A stretch of 64,000 nucleotides of DNA from contig CAYSQE010000005.1 in assembly GCA_964433155.1 (NCBI GenBank), positions 1-64,000 on the forward strand, given 5' to 3'. This document shows positions 48,671 through 56,692 of the stretch, in pieces. Numbering within the stretch: position 1 is the first letter of the stretch; every line of letters begins with the position of its first letter. The translations under genes and the position numbers were made by a program. The notes beneath the pieces are model-generated. The model worked only from the letters and a program-made list of their open reading frames with translations. It had not been told where the DNA came from and did not search any database. This stretch comes from 2-01-FULL-40-13 sp964433155 (lineage in GTDB: Bacteria; Patescibacteriota; Microgenomatia; UBA1406; GWC2-37-13).

Positions 48671-49609
48671 CTACAAGTATCTGTCAATAAACTTTTTTAA
48701 TGAATCTTTTGCGTCTGTTAGTATCATTTCATAATGAAATGGCAAGATTTTTTCAAAGTTGTAGTTTAAAAGTTTCTTTGCGCTTTTAAATCGTTTTTTC
48801 ACATCTCCTTCTGTCCCGTCTTGGTCCTTGAAAAAATCGTAGACGTTACCAACCTTATTGCCTTCGACATGATCACCCGTAAACATAATTTGATTTCTTG
48901 CGTCGTAGAGTACAGAGCTACCAGGACTATGGCCAGGAGCATGGATGACTTTCAAATGATCATTGAACTGAAACCCATTCTCAAATAATACGTCTGGCTT
49001 GACAGTTAACCATTCATTTTTACTATCTTTTTTATGCAAATATATTTTTGCTTCGTACTGTTCTTTTAATATCTTTGTTTCACCAGCTGTTGGCCCATGA
49101 CTCATAAAGATTTTTATTGGTTTATCAAAATACAAAATAAAATCCTCGTGTTCTTCGGTCAACTGTTGTGGACCATCAACAAGAAGAATGAAATCTTCTT
49201 CCTCAATGAGATAGGAGTTTACTATCTCGCCGTAGAAAGTCTGATTTGGAAAACGATATACATTTTCAGCAATTCGATATTTAGAGTTCCTCACTGTTTC
49301 AAATCCGTAAGCTTTCCAATCGGCAATTCCTCCTGAATATTCCAAAATATTTTTGTAACCAAGTTTTACCAAATTCTTATAACATCGAATACTCGCGCTG
49401 CAGGTAAATCCATCACAATAAGTAACAATCAAAGTCTTCTTGTCCGGAATAATCTTTGATGCCTGATTTTGTACATATTTCCAGCGAATATTTCTTGCTC
49501 CAGGCAAGTGTTCCCATAAGTAATAGTCTACCCCACGGCAATCAAGTAGAATAAATTTTTTCTTGCCACTGATCAACTTTTTCAATTCTTGTGTAGTTAT
49601 CTCTTTCAT
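48671..49609 (-). CDS. Rhodanese-metallo-beta-lactamase fold protein
   Basis: 312 residues from the ATG at 49609 (one base after the ArsR stop TGA overlap). Residues 1-100 are rhodanese: FILLDCRGVDYYLWEHLPGA and active loop TYCDGFTC with Cys. Residues 115-312 are an MBL fold: APGHSPGSSVLYD, FTGDHVEGN and PFHYE are kept, but the first metal motif HxHxDH is SHGPTAGETK. The usual Zn1 site is thus missing. It may act on persulfides, like persulfide dioxygenase relatives, or be a degraded form. Confidence 0.8.
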   Translation of the reverse strand: MKEITTQELKKLISGKKKFILLDCRGVDYYLWEHLPGARNIRWKYVQNQASKIIPDKKTLIVTYCDGFTCSASIRCYKNLVKLGYKNILEYSGGIADWKAYGFETVRNSKYRIAENVYRFPNQTFYGEIVNSYLIEEEDFILLVDGPQQLTEEHEDFILYFDKPIKIFMSHGPTAGETKILKEQYEAKIYLHKKDSKNEWLTVKPDVLFENGFQFNDHLKVIHAPGHSPGSSVLYDARNQIMFTGDHVEGNKVGNVYDFFKDQDGTEGDVKKRFKSAKKLLNYNFEKILPFHYEMILTDAKDSLKKFIDRYL

Positions 49610-49610
49610 G

Positions 49611-49946
49611 TCATTTGTATCGTAACTGTGAAATTCCACTGTCAATAAAACTTTTCAAAGAAAGCAACGTCTCTCTTTTTGGTCTACAATAGACATATTT
49701 TCCATTTTTTTTGCATTCTATAAGCCCCCCTCTTTCTAAGTCTTTAATGTAACTTGAGGCAGTAGATTGAGGTATTTTCAAATCCTTCATCACTCCAGTA
49801 ACACAGTTACCCGTAAATCCTTTTTGAGTGTCGATATCACAATCGCATCCTTCACTTAAAATTTTCAAAAATATCTGAAGCCTTAAAGGATTGCCCAAAA
49901 GCTCAAACGACTTTGCTATATTCTCAAACAGCTCTTTTCGTTTCAT
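49611..49946 (-). CDS. ArsR-family transcriptional regulator with Cys cluster
   Basis: 111 residues from the ATG at 49946. The winged helix is LLGNPLRLQIFLKILSEG and LKIPQSTASSYIKDLERGG. The insert CDCDIDTQKGFTGNC supplies three Cys in the first helix-turn, which could sense persulfide, metal or thiol. It heads the operon with rhodanese-MBL and FMN reductase. Confidence 0.88.
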   Translation of the reverse strand: MKRKELFENIAKSFELLGNPLRLQIFLKILSEGCDCDIDTQKGFTGNCVTGVMKDLKIPQSTASSYIKDLERGGLIECKKNGKYVYCRPKRETLLSLKSFIDSGISQLRYK

Positions 49947-49972
49947 ACATATCACTAATTTGTAATGTGTTT

Positions 49973-50002
49973 ATAATATATCACACTTTTATGATATGTC
50001 AA
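49973..50002 (-). promoter_or_regulatory. ArsR operon promoter with inverted-repeat operator
   Basis: On the minus strand TTGACA (rc of 49997-50002), an 18-base spacer and TATTAT. ATATCA (49978-49983) and TGATAT (49992-49997) are arms around eight bases and lie over the spacer. Autorepression by ArsR is likely. Confidence 0.65.
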
Positions 50003-50075
50003 GAGGTGTTATATTTGTGTTAAAAATGAATGTGAATTAAAACTCTTATTATTAAAATCATGGTATAGTTTAATT

Positions 50076-50786
50076 ATGGATCAAATCGGTAATATTATTG
50101 ATAATCTTCCTATTCAGGATTACTCGCAGAATGCAAGAAGGCAAGAAAAAGTGATTGGACAAAAAGCAGCGATTAGACAGATTGATCCTACGGATCGAAG
50201 AGATATGCAACGACTAAGAACAATCGATAGAGATCCCAAAGTCCTTCGCTGGATGGCTGGTGAACCGCTAAGAGATGAAGATCTAATGTACGACGCAAAA
50301 GGACTCAATGAGTATAAAATTTTTGTTATATCTGGATCTCAAAGCCTGAAAGATTCTAATGAAATAGGCGAACTTCAGGGAATAATCACCGTAAGACCAG
50401 ACAAGAATGAAAGAGTTGAAGAATTGAGAAGACTTAATCTTATCTCCCAGAATTCTATACAACCAATACTTGAAGTGAGTTATGCACAATATCCAAATTC
50501 CGCAAATCGTCAAGTTGCAAGTGGTTTAAGACAGGTATGCGCTAGGATTTCGAGAATAAATGCTGAAATAGCTGAAAAAAGTGAGTTTAGCCCAAATATT
50601 CTCATAACAGCTTATTCAGATTCTGAAAATATTGATTCTATTCGAGTTCTAGAAAATAGTGGATTTGAAAGAAAAGGAACTGTAAATTATGATGGTGAGG
50701 AAAATTCTGTTTATGTCTTAAATTGGCAACAACTTAATAAATTACTTCATGAACAGGGAGAAATGGAGTTTAAAGAAACCATTTAG
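50076..50786 (+). CDS. GNAT-fold acetyltransferase-like protein
   Basis: 236 residues. GELQGIITVRPD, ILEVSYAQYPN and the ending SIRVLENSGFERKGTVNY are GNAT-like strand and helix patterns. The acetyl-CoA loop (QxxGxG/A) is poorly visible. Substrate unknown. It starts about 120 bases past the ArsR promoter and is divergent. Confidence 0.65.
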   Translation: MDQIGNIIDNLPIQDYSQNARRQEKVIGQKAAIRQIDPTDRRDMQRLRTIDRDPKVLRWMAGEPLRDEDLMYDAKGLNEYKIFVISGSQSLKDSNEIGELQGIITVRPDKNERVEELRRLNLISQNSIQPILEVSYAQYPNSANRQVASGLRQVCARISRINAEIAEKSEFSPNILITAYSDSENIDSIRVLENSGFERKGTVNYDGEENSVYVLNWQQLNKLLHEQGEMEFKETI

Positions 50787-50791
50787 AAAAG

Positions 50792-51715
50792 TTAAATTAA
50801 CCAATTACCTACAACTCTGATAAGTTCTTTCTCTTTTCCTGTAAATCCATGGTCTGCGCCTTTGATGACTTTGAAAGTAAATAATTTTTTATTCGAACGC
50901 TCTTTTATCAATGTATCGATACATTTTTGTACATCTCCATAACAGTATTCATCCTTCTCTCCATAAACAACTAATGTCGGCTTATTGATCCTTTTGTATT
51001 CCTTAAACAACTGTTTCTTTGAAAGATTTAAGTCGTTAATACATTCGTTGAATGGAAAAATATTATAGTCACCGTCTGGATTAATAGTATCAAAAAGCGA
51101 TTGGTAAGATATTAGCGGCTCTTTCAAAATATAATGAGGAACTAACTTTCGTCCATTTCCTTTTTTTATTTCATTTTCACACTGCCTGACTGCAGCAAAA
51201 AATTTTCTTCTCTTTTTTTTGAATTCAAATTCGTAATATAATCCTGTGTCGTCGCCCCCAGACAAAAGAACATATTTTGAAAATAAGTTTTTCGGCTTGT
51301 AATAGTGATAAACAACGATTTTATTTGCACCAGTTGACACACCGATGAGATAAAATGTTTTATAACCAAGAGAACGCAAAAATTTAATTGCTCCGTCAAT
51401 ATCATAGACACACTCCTTTATTAACTCGTATGTCATCCCGTATGGGATTCTTTCTTCTTCCTTACCTATTTTTTTATTTAATTTTTTAATCCAATGGGCT
51501 CCTCGATTGTTGAAAGGAAAAAATGAAATATCAGCACGTGTAAGATATTCTGCAAATAAATTCATCTCATTTGTATCATAAAATACCGAAGAGCTTCCAT
51601 TACCATGAAGATATAATGCGACTTTATCAGTTTTCTTTTCTGACTCATACAAAAGACCAGGGAGCATTAAATGATCGGTTGTGTCAAAGCCAACCAACTT
51701 CAATTTAAAGGTCAT
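50792..51715 (-). CDS. Alpha/beta hydrolase
   Basis: 307 residues. The nucleophile elbow is GVSTGAN, Asp in VVYGEKDEYCYGD and His in IKGADHGFTGKE. LYLHGNGSSSVFYDTNE is the oxyanion loop. The family looks like DUF1749-type esterases. It precedes the small Cys-rich gene and cupredoxin gene region on the same strand, separated by six bases. Confidence 0.85.
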   Translation of the reverse strand: MTFKLKLVGFDTTDHLMLPGLLYESEKKTDKVALYLHGNGSSSVFYDTNEMNLFAEYLTRADISFFPFNNRGAHWIKKLNKKIGKEEERIPYGMTYELIKECVYDIDGAIKFLRSLGYKTFYLIGVSTGANKIVVYHYYKPKNLFSKYVLLSGGDDTGLYYEFEFKKKRRKFFAAVRQCENEIKKGNGRKLVPHYILKEPLISYQSLFDTINPDGDYNIFPFNECINDLNLSKKQLFKEYKRINKPTLVVYGEKDEYCYGDVQKCIDTLIKERSNKKLFTFKVIKGADHGFTGKEKELIRVVGNWLI

Positions 51716-51721
51716 ATCTTT

Positions 51722-51910
51722 TTACTTTTTCATCAACTCTTTTTTCAGTAGTTCAAGAGCGTTTTTTTTGGCATCTTCCTCACTCATACCCTCCCCTTTT
51801 GCAGCGGCTTTAAATGTCTTATTAGTAATCGATGTTCCGTGCGGATCAACACCAGCATGACCCTTTCCCATATCATCATCCGGCAATCCACACCCACAGT
51901 TATAGCACAT
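51722..51910 (-). CDS. Small Cys-rich protein next to cupredoxin
   Basis: 62 residues. MCYNCGCGLPDDDMG holds three Cys in a CxxCxC motif, then HAGVDPHGTSITNKTF with two His and a helical tail ALELLKKELMKK. It is one base from the cupredoxin gene and may be a metal handler for it. Not recognised as a known family. Confidence 0.6.
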   Translation of the reverse strand: MCYNCGCGLPDDDMGKGHAGVDPHGTSITNKTFKAAAKGEGMSEEDAKKNALELLKKELMKK

Positions 51911-51911
51911 G

Positions 51912-52367
51912 TTACTCTACCACCACCTTTCCAAATTGGCTCGGATTCAGATGATCATGATATCCATAAGATCCGGCTTCATTAAAAACTAATGAAACTG
52001 ATTCTCCTGGTTCAAAATCTCCTAAATTAAGAGGTGGATATACCAAATGAGTCGGGTGCTTTGCCGAACTAACATTGCCTGTCTGATCTGTTTTATTAAC
52101 CCAGACCACTTTTGTTCCCACCTTTACGGTTATCTCTTGTGGGTCAAAACCGCTATCTGTCAAGTTCACTTTTACCTCTTTCTCCATCATCGCATTCTCT
52201 GTTGTTATTTCTGGCGAAGCTGTAGCTTCTTCCGGAGAAACTGTCGTTGTAGCCTCTTGACTTTGGCTCGGAGCTACCTGAGTTGTTTGTTGACTCTTCA
52301 TAACCACAACTGCCCCAAGAATAACTAAAACCGCGACAACAATTCCAATGAGCGTTTTATTATTCAT
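51912..52367 (-). CDS. Membrane-anchored cupredoxin
   Basis: 151 residues. One N-terminal helix (LIGIVVAVLVILGAVVVM), a Ser/Thr/Glu-rich linker, then a cupredoxin: SGFDPQEITVKVGTKVVWVN, AKHPTHLVYPP and FNEAGSYGYHDHLNPSQFG. The usual Cys of the Cu site (C-x-x-H-x-x-M) is absent at YHDHLNP, so it may bind Cu(II) with His only, or another metal. Extracytoplasmic. Confidence 0.8.
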   Translation of the reverse strand: MNNKTLIGIVVAVLVILGAVVVMKSQQTTQVAPSQSQEATTTVSPEEATASPEITTENAMMEKEVKVNLTDSGFDPQEITVKVGTKVVWVNKTDQTGNVSSAKHPTHLVYPPLNLGDFEPGESVSLVFNEAGSYGYHDHLNPSQFGKVVVE

Positions 52368-52458
52368 CTTGTATCACCTGCCTTAGAAAGCGTTAACGAA
52401 CTTATAAAGTGAGTTTAAATTATACCTTCTCATTTCTATAAATTACAACATTATTTAA

Positions 52459-53238
52459 TTATTTCCATTTAAAAAACAAGAGATTTCCAACTAAAAGAGC
52501 TCCAATTAAAGGATCGGGAAAAGAATTTAGAATTAAGAATCTAGAATTCAGAATTGATGAAGAGATTACCAAAGTAAAAACCGCAACAAAAATCCCAAAT
52601 AAAACTTGTTGTATTGGTTTACTGGGACTAGTCATCGGTTCAGGAAGCATCACTAAAGAAAAAAATGTGACAGTTGGATCTAATAAAGTTATAGTTCTGT
52701 TAAATAGATAATTTATAGCCCAATAGCTTATAAGAAAGGAAAAAATTATACGAAAACGCCTCATTTTTATTAGAGAAACATAACCGGGAACCAAGAGAAT
52801 CAAAAAAGAAAAAGATAAAAAAACATTGGTGACTCTCAACTGCTGAAACGATACCCCCCACCATGAAACGTCAACTCCAAAAAGTAGGCTTCCAATAAAT
52901 AATCCAAAAGCAGCCGGATTAAACACATGTTTATTGCTAACTTTCAAAAAATGCTTAGAAAATATTGCAAGAATAATAACTACAAAAAGAGTATAAATTG
53001 GTAAATTTGGTCCATGAAGCAAACCGATAATGCTTCCCGTCACAAAAGCTGCTGAGGGAAAAAATACCTCAATTTTTCTTAATTTAAGTAATAGAATATC
53101 GACGATAGTTGTTAGTCCGATCGCTAAAAGAGGTAGCAAAAACGCAGTCATAGAAGGACGATATATGTTTGCGCTAACAATGATACAAATGAGGGCGATT
53201 GTCATTTGTACCTTTGGTATCCTTAGAAGTCGTGTCAT
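52459..53238 (-). CDS. RnfD/NqrB-like membrane protein
   Basis: 259 residues from the ATG at 53238. Six or more helices. FVTGSIIGLLHGPNLPIY, NKHVFNPAAFGLFIGSL and FSLVMLPEPMTSPSKPIQQ are NqrB/RnfD family motifs; the Thr of EPMTSP is the covalent FMN site. No other Nqr/Rnf subunit is near, only a flavin reductase gene (divergent). An AT-rich repeat (52522-52556) encodes LNSRFLILNS. Confidence 0.8.
   Translation of the reverse strand: MTRLLRIPKVQMTIALICIIVSANIYRPSMTAFLLPLLAIGLTTIVDILLLKLRKIEVFFPSAAFVTGSIIGLLHGPNLPIYTLFVVIILAIFSKHFLKVSNKHVFNPAAFGLFIGSLLFGVDVSWWGVSFQQLRVTNVFLSFSFLILLVPGYVSLIKMRRFRIIFSFLISYWAINYLFNRTITLLDPTVTFFSLVMLPEPMTSPSKPIQQVLFGIFVAVFTLVISSSILNSRFLILNSFPDPLIGALLVGNLLFFKWK
52522..52556. 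repeat. ORF-embedded AGAATTAAGAATCTAG repeat in the RnfD-like gene
   Basis: AGAATT units in tandem, coding LNSRFLILNS near the C-terminus. Confidence 0.5.
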
Positions 53239-53258
53239 ATCTAAAGTATAATAAATAT
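53239..53258. promoter_or_regulatory. Shared bidirectional leaderless promoter (RnfD-like/FNR-like)
   Basis: In 20 bases TATAAT (53247-53252) lies six bases before the plus ATG at 53259. TATACT (rc of 53245-53250) lies six bases before the minus ATG at 53238. The boxes overlap on AGTATAAT. Confidence 0.65.
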
Positions 53259-53993
53259 ATGGCAACATCAGCGAAACAATTTGAGGTAGAATTTTTAAGA
53301 AAAGAAAAAGTGGCAAAAGACGCTTACTCTTTTCATTTCAAAAGACCTCCAGAATTTAACTTCATTGCTGGCCAGTTTATACGCCTTATACTTAAGGTTC
53401 AAAATCCTGACGAACGAGGCAGTGCTAGGTTTTTCTCTATCGCCTCCTCGCCAACTGAAAAAGATTTCGTCATGATGGTTACGCGTGCGATCAAAAGCTC
53501 TTTCAAAAAAACACTCCTTGAAATGGAGAAAGGAACAAAAGTTAAGATTGCTGGCCCTTATGGTAAGTTCATCTTGCAAGTAAACCCGAAGACAACTCAT
53601 GTTTTTCTAGCTGGTGGAATTGGTATCACGCCAGTTAGAAGCATTATCCGCTTTTGCGCCGATACAAATCGTGCTTTTCCTATTGTTCTTTTTACCTCAT
53701 TTAGAACAGTTGAGGATATGATCTTCAAAAAAGAATTTGATGATTTATCAAGCCGATATTCTTGGCTTAAGCTCGTCCAAACAATTACTAGACCAGAGGA
53801 GTCAATAACATCTTGGCCCGGATTGGTGGGAAGAATCAATAAAGAACTTATTTTAAAATATTTAAAAAACCTGTCAAACTGTCTCTTTTATATCTCCGGG
53901 CCACCTCAGATGGTTGACAATATACAACAAGAGATAACCTCACTGGGTGTGGAAGAGTCAAGTATTAATACTGAAAGATTTACCGGCTATTAA
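53259..53993 (+). CDS. Ferredoxin-NADP reductase-type flavin reductase
   Basis: 244 residues from the ATG at 53259. FAD site ARFFSIASSPTEKDFVMM (RxxS pattern), NAD site HVFLAGGIGITPVRSII, and CGPPxMV-like YISGPPQMVDNIQQ with Ser in place of Cys. No 2Fe-2S domain. It would feed electrons to a membrane partner, and the divergent RnfD/NqrB-like gene is the obvious candidate. Confidence 0.88.
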   Translation: MATSAKQFEVEFLRKEKVAKDAYSFHFKRPPEFNFIAGQFIRLILKVQNPDERGSARFFSIASSPTEKDFVMMVTRAIKSSFKKTLLEMEKGTKVKIAGPYGKFILQVNPKTTHVFLAGGIGITPVRSIIRFCADTNRAFPIVLFTSFRTVEDMIFKKEFDDLSSRYSWLKLVQTITRPEESITSWPGLVGRINKELILKYLKNLSNCLFYISGPPQMVDNIQQEITSLGVEESSINTERFTGY

Positions 53994-54206
53994 CTATCGA
54001 TCTTTTCCCCAATGAATTTTATTCCAAATACGCTCGTGGACAAAATATATAATAGTACTTGAAAGGTTGGAAAAAAGAATAACAGTTAAGGCAATATCAT
54101 AACGTTTGGTAATGGCAATTATGATTAAGAAATCTATTAGCAAAATCATAAATCTGAAAGTCAGGGTTTTTGCGAGAGATCGTTTGTAGTGTTCATAAAA
54201 TTTCAT
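53994..54206 (-). CDS. DUF2061 membrane protein
   Basis: 70 residues. RSLAKTLTFRFMILLIDFLI, then YFVHERIWNKIHWG match DUF2061. Two helices, function unknown. It starts next to the FNR-like gene end (convergent, zero-base gap). Confidence 0.8.
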   Translation of the reverse strand: MKFYEHYKRSLAKTLTFRFMILLIDFLIIIAITKRYDIALTVILFSNLSSTIIYFVHERIWNKIHWGKDR

Positions 54207-54251
54207 ATCTTTATAATAAAAATATTATCACAATATGAATAATGTATTATT

Positions 54252-54839
54252 ATGTATAGTATGTTAAATAAATTTTTAACACTCGTAGTTTTTTTTCTTA
54301 TTGTTTTTCCACTTTTTCATAAGGTCTATGCTGTAACATATGATCTTATTGCGCCTGAGGGTCAATTACACCGTGGACAGGAAGTGCAATTTACAATCTA
54401 CATCGACACCGAAGGAACAACTGTAACAACAGGACAGATTGGAGTAACCTATGAAACTCAATATCTCGAGTATCTAGGTATCACCGCTGGGCCGGCAATG
54501 ACCTCGGTCACGGCAGCACCGCAAGAAACCGGAAGTTTTCTTATAACCGGCACAAACGCTTCTGGGTTTTCCGGTAATGACATTTTTGCCAATCTAAATT
54601 TTAAAATCATTGCTGATGCTCCAGGAGAAACGCAACTTTGTGCTCTTTGGGCGCCTTCTCCTTCACCAACAGTTACTCCCACCAACCCACCCGGTACTAC
54701 TACCCAACCCACAACACCTCTACCCACATCTTTGCCAAGAACTGGGAATAACGTTCCAAAAAATTACGCAGGTTTTCTTGCTGGATTTTTTATGTTAGGA
54801 GCGGCGGGTTTATTGGTGCTAAAAAAAATTGTACCCTAG
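54252..54839 (+). CDS. Surface protein with cohesin-like domain and LPxTG-type anchor
   Basis: 195 residues. Signal peptide (FLTLVVFFLIVFPLFHKVYA), a cohesin-type beta domain (VQFTIYIDTEGTTVTTGQIG, then IFANLNFKIIADAPGET), a Pro/Thr linker (TPTNPPGTTTQPTTPLP), LPRTG, and a C-terminal helix plus LKK. This is sortase-anchor architecture. The ATG at 54261 is also possible. It is convergent with the 600-residue surface gene. Confidence 0.8.
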   Translation: MYSMLNKFLTLVVFFLIVFPLFHKVYAVTYDLIAPEGQLHRGQEVQFTIYIDTEGTTVTTGQIGVTYETQYLEYLGITAGPAMTSVTAAPQETGSFLITGTNASGFSGNDIFANLNFKIIADAPGETQLCALWAPSPSPTVTPTNPPGTTTQPTTPLPTSLPRTGNNVPKNYAGFLAGFFMLGAAGLLVLKKIVP

Positions 54840-54844
54840 ACCAC

Positions 54845-56647
54845 TTAAGGAAGATTTGTCGGTTGTGTTTCTTTCTTTTTGATATAAAGGAGCACCCCTC
54901 CGGCAACACCTAAAATCACTACCAAAACTACAAGCGTCAAAATTAGATTTAACTGACTATTTGTAGAAGCTACCGGAACAGTTGGTGCAAGATTTTGAGA
55001 TTGAGTATTTGTGACTGGTATCGTCGGATTGACCGATTGCCCATTTTTGCTGGCTGTCATTAAATTGACATTATTTTCTGCAAGGTAACTCTGGTTTTTT
55101 TGCACAAACTCGGAAGTTGACATCACTGTAGATTTTCCTGAAACTGGGTGGGTAAATTCAAGGTAATAGGTCAATATTGGTAAATTTCTAGAAAGAAGCG
55201 TGAAAAATCCTTTTTCATCAGCGTTTGTTTGATAATAAACGCTATCTGACATCTCAAGTTTTATCTTTACTATGGCATTAGGAATAACCTGTCCGCTACT
55301 ATCGTATGCATAACCTTCGACATAACTAAGTATCGGTTGAAACTCGGCTGTTGTATCTTGGGCCAAAACCTGCCCATTTAAGAAACCTACATTTTGTAAA
55401 AATTTTGTAACAAAATTTTTGAATGCTGCTAGATTTGTATTCTTTGACTTACTCGCTAACGTTGTTATATCAACTTTTATGATATTTACTTGAAGTGAAC
55501 TATCCTGAGGAATTTTTGCATTGTCTAAAACTATTTCCCATGCTCCATTCTTATCTGCAGTTGCGCGGGCTACTTCCTGAGAGTTTTTTCCCACCAGTGT
55601 TACAATCGATAGAGGATGTGAAATCGTACCTTCATATCTTGTCTGACTACCAAAATTTACAGAGTCGATCGTTATAACTTCAGGCGTCGACCTAAAAGGC
55701 GCTCCTCCACCGGGGTCAAGTGGAATATCTCGATGTTCTGGTATTCCCGCAGCTTCAACTATTGCTTCATCCGGCTTATATAGATCTGAGTAGGCTTTTG
55801 AGTAATTTGGATGTAAATTTGGCGTTGCCGTAAATGTATGGGTCAATGGTGCAAGCGGAATTGGATCAAGATAAAACGTTCGTGTCGTACCTGGCTTAAT
55901 GCCGACAGAAAAATTGAATTGCCCATCAACTTCAGTCTTTTGCGGATTGAGAAGTCCTTTTAAAATAACTAATAGTTTGTTTTCATCTAATAACCTTACC
56001 CTAACCCCAGATATAGGCTCCAAACTTTTACTGTCAAAGACTCTTCCATAAGGGTCCCAACGAATGCTCAGACACTTAGCCGGATCCTGGCCAAACTCAA
56101 ATGTTCCGTATTGAAGGGTACTTCCTTGGCCTTCGCCGGTTAAGTTAGTCTCATTTAATGTGACGCCAAAAAATGCATAACTTACATGTCCTTCTGAGTT
56201 ACTCATGTGGCTCACAAAACTCACGTTACCTCCTGCCGCTTGCACTGTTTGATTTGGATTAGCTCCTTTTGGTACCTCAAAAGTAAGTGGCGCGATCGAA
56301 CCTGAACGATCTGCGCTAAATAGTGTCCTGTCGAAGTCAGTATTTCCTGTTGTACAGCGATAGTTTTTTGGCTTCTCGTTTTTTTTCGTTTTTGGCGGCA
56401 CACATAAAACAACGTATATATCTTTATTTGAAGGATAACCTTTGCCCGTAATATTGAGATCTACCTCAGATGGAGGACGCTTTGTTTTGCCCCCAACCTG
56501 TTCTGACTTTAGACATCGCCACCTCTGCCCGGACTGAGATTGGTCTGTTTCACCTTGAACGGGTCCAGCGAATTTGTTAGAAATAAATAAACAAGTAAAA
56601 ATTGCCAAAAGCAAGATAAAAAGTTTTAGCGTAAATTTTCTTGTCAT
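54845..56647 (-). CDS. Large surface protein with carboxypeptidase-regulatory-like beta domains
   Basis: 600 residues. Signal peptide (KLFILLLAIFTCLFISNKF), two CarboxypepD_reg-like stretches (GRVFDSKSLEPISGVRVRLL and YAYDSSGQVIPNAIVKIKL), an Ig-like middle, and one C-terminal helix (LILTLVVLVVILGVAGGVLL). Extracellular. Probably an adhesion or cell-surface scaffold; family not named. It is divergent from the 846-residue gene. Confidence 0.7.
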   Translation of the reverse strand: MTRKFTLKLFILLLAIFTCLFISNKFAGPVQGETDQSQSGQRWRCLKSEQVGGKTKRPPSEVDLNITGKGYPSNKDIYVVLCVPPKTKKNEKPKNYRCTTGNTDFDRTLFSADRSGSIAPLTFEVPKGANPNQTVQAAGGNVSFVSHMSNSEGHVSYAFFGVTLNETNLTGEGQGSTLQYGTFEFGQDPAKCLSIRWDPYGRVFDSKSLEPISGVRVRLLDENKLLVILKGLLNPQKTEVDGQFNFSVGIKPGTTRTFYLDPIPLAPLTHTFTATPNLHPNYSKAYSDLYKPDEAIVEAAGIPEHRDIPLDPGGGAPFRSTPEVITIDSVNFGSQTRYEGTISHPLSIVTLVGKNSQEVARATADKNGAWEIVLDNAKIPQDSSLQVNIIKVDITTLASKSKNTNLAAFKNFVTKFLQNVGFLNGQVLAQDTTAEFQPILSYVEGYAYDSSGQVIPNAIVKIKLEMSDSVYYQTNADEKGFFTLLSRNLPILTYYLEFTHPVSGKSTVMSTSEFVQKNQSYLAENNVNLMTASKNGQSVNPTIPVTNTQSQNLAPTVPVASTNSQLNLILTLVVLVVILGVAGGVLLYIKKKETQPTNLP

Positions 56648-56692
56648 AATTTACATATTAGACTCAAAACTTACTCTTGTCAATAACAAACC

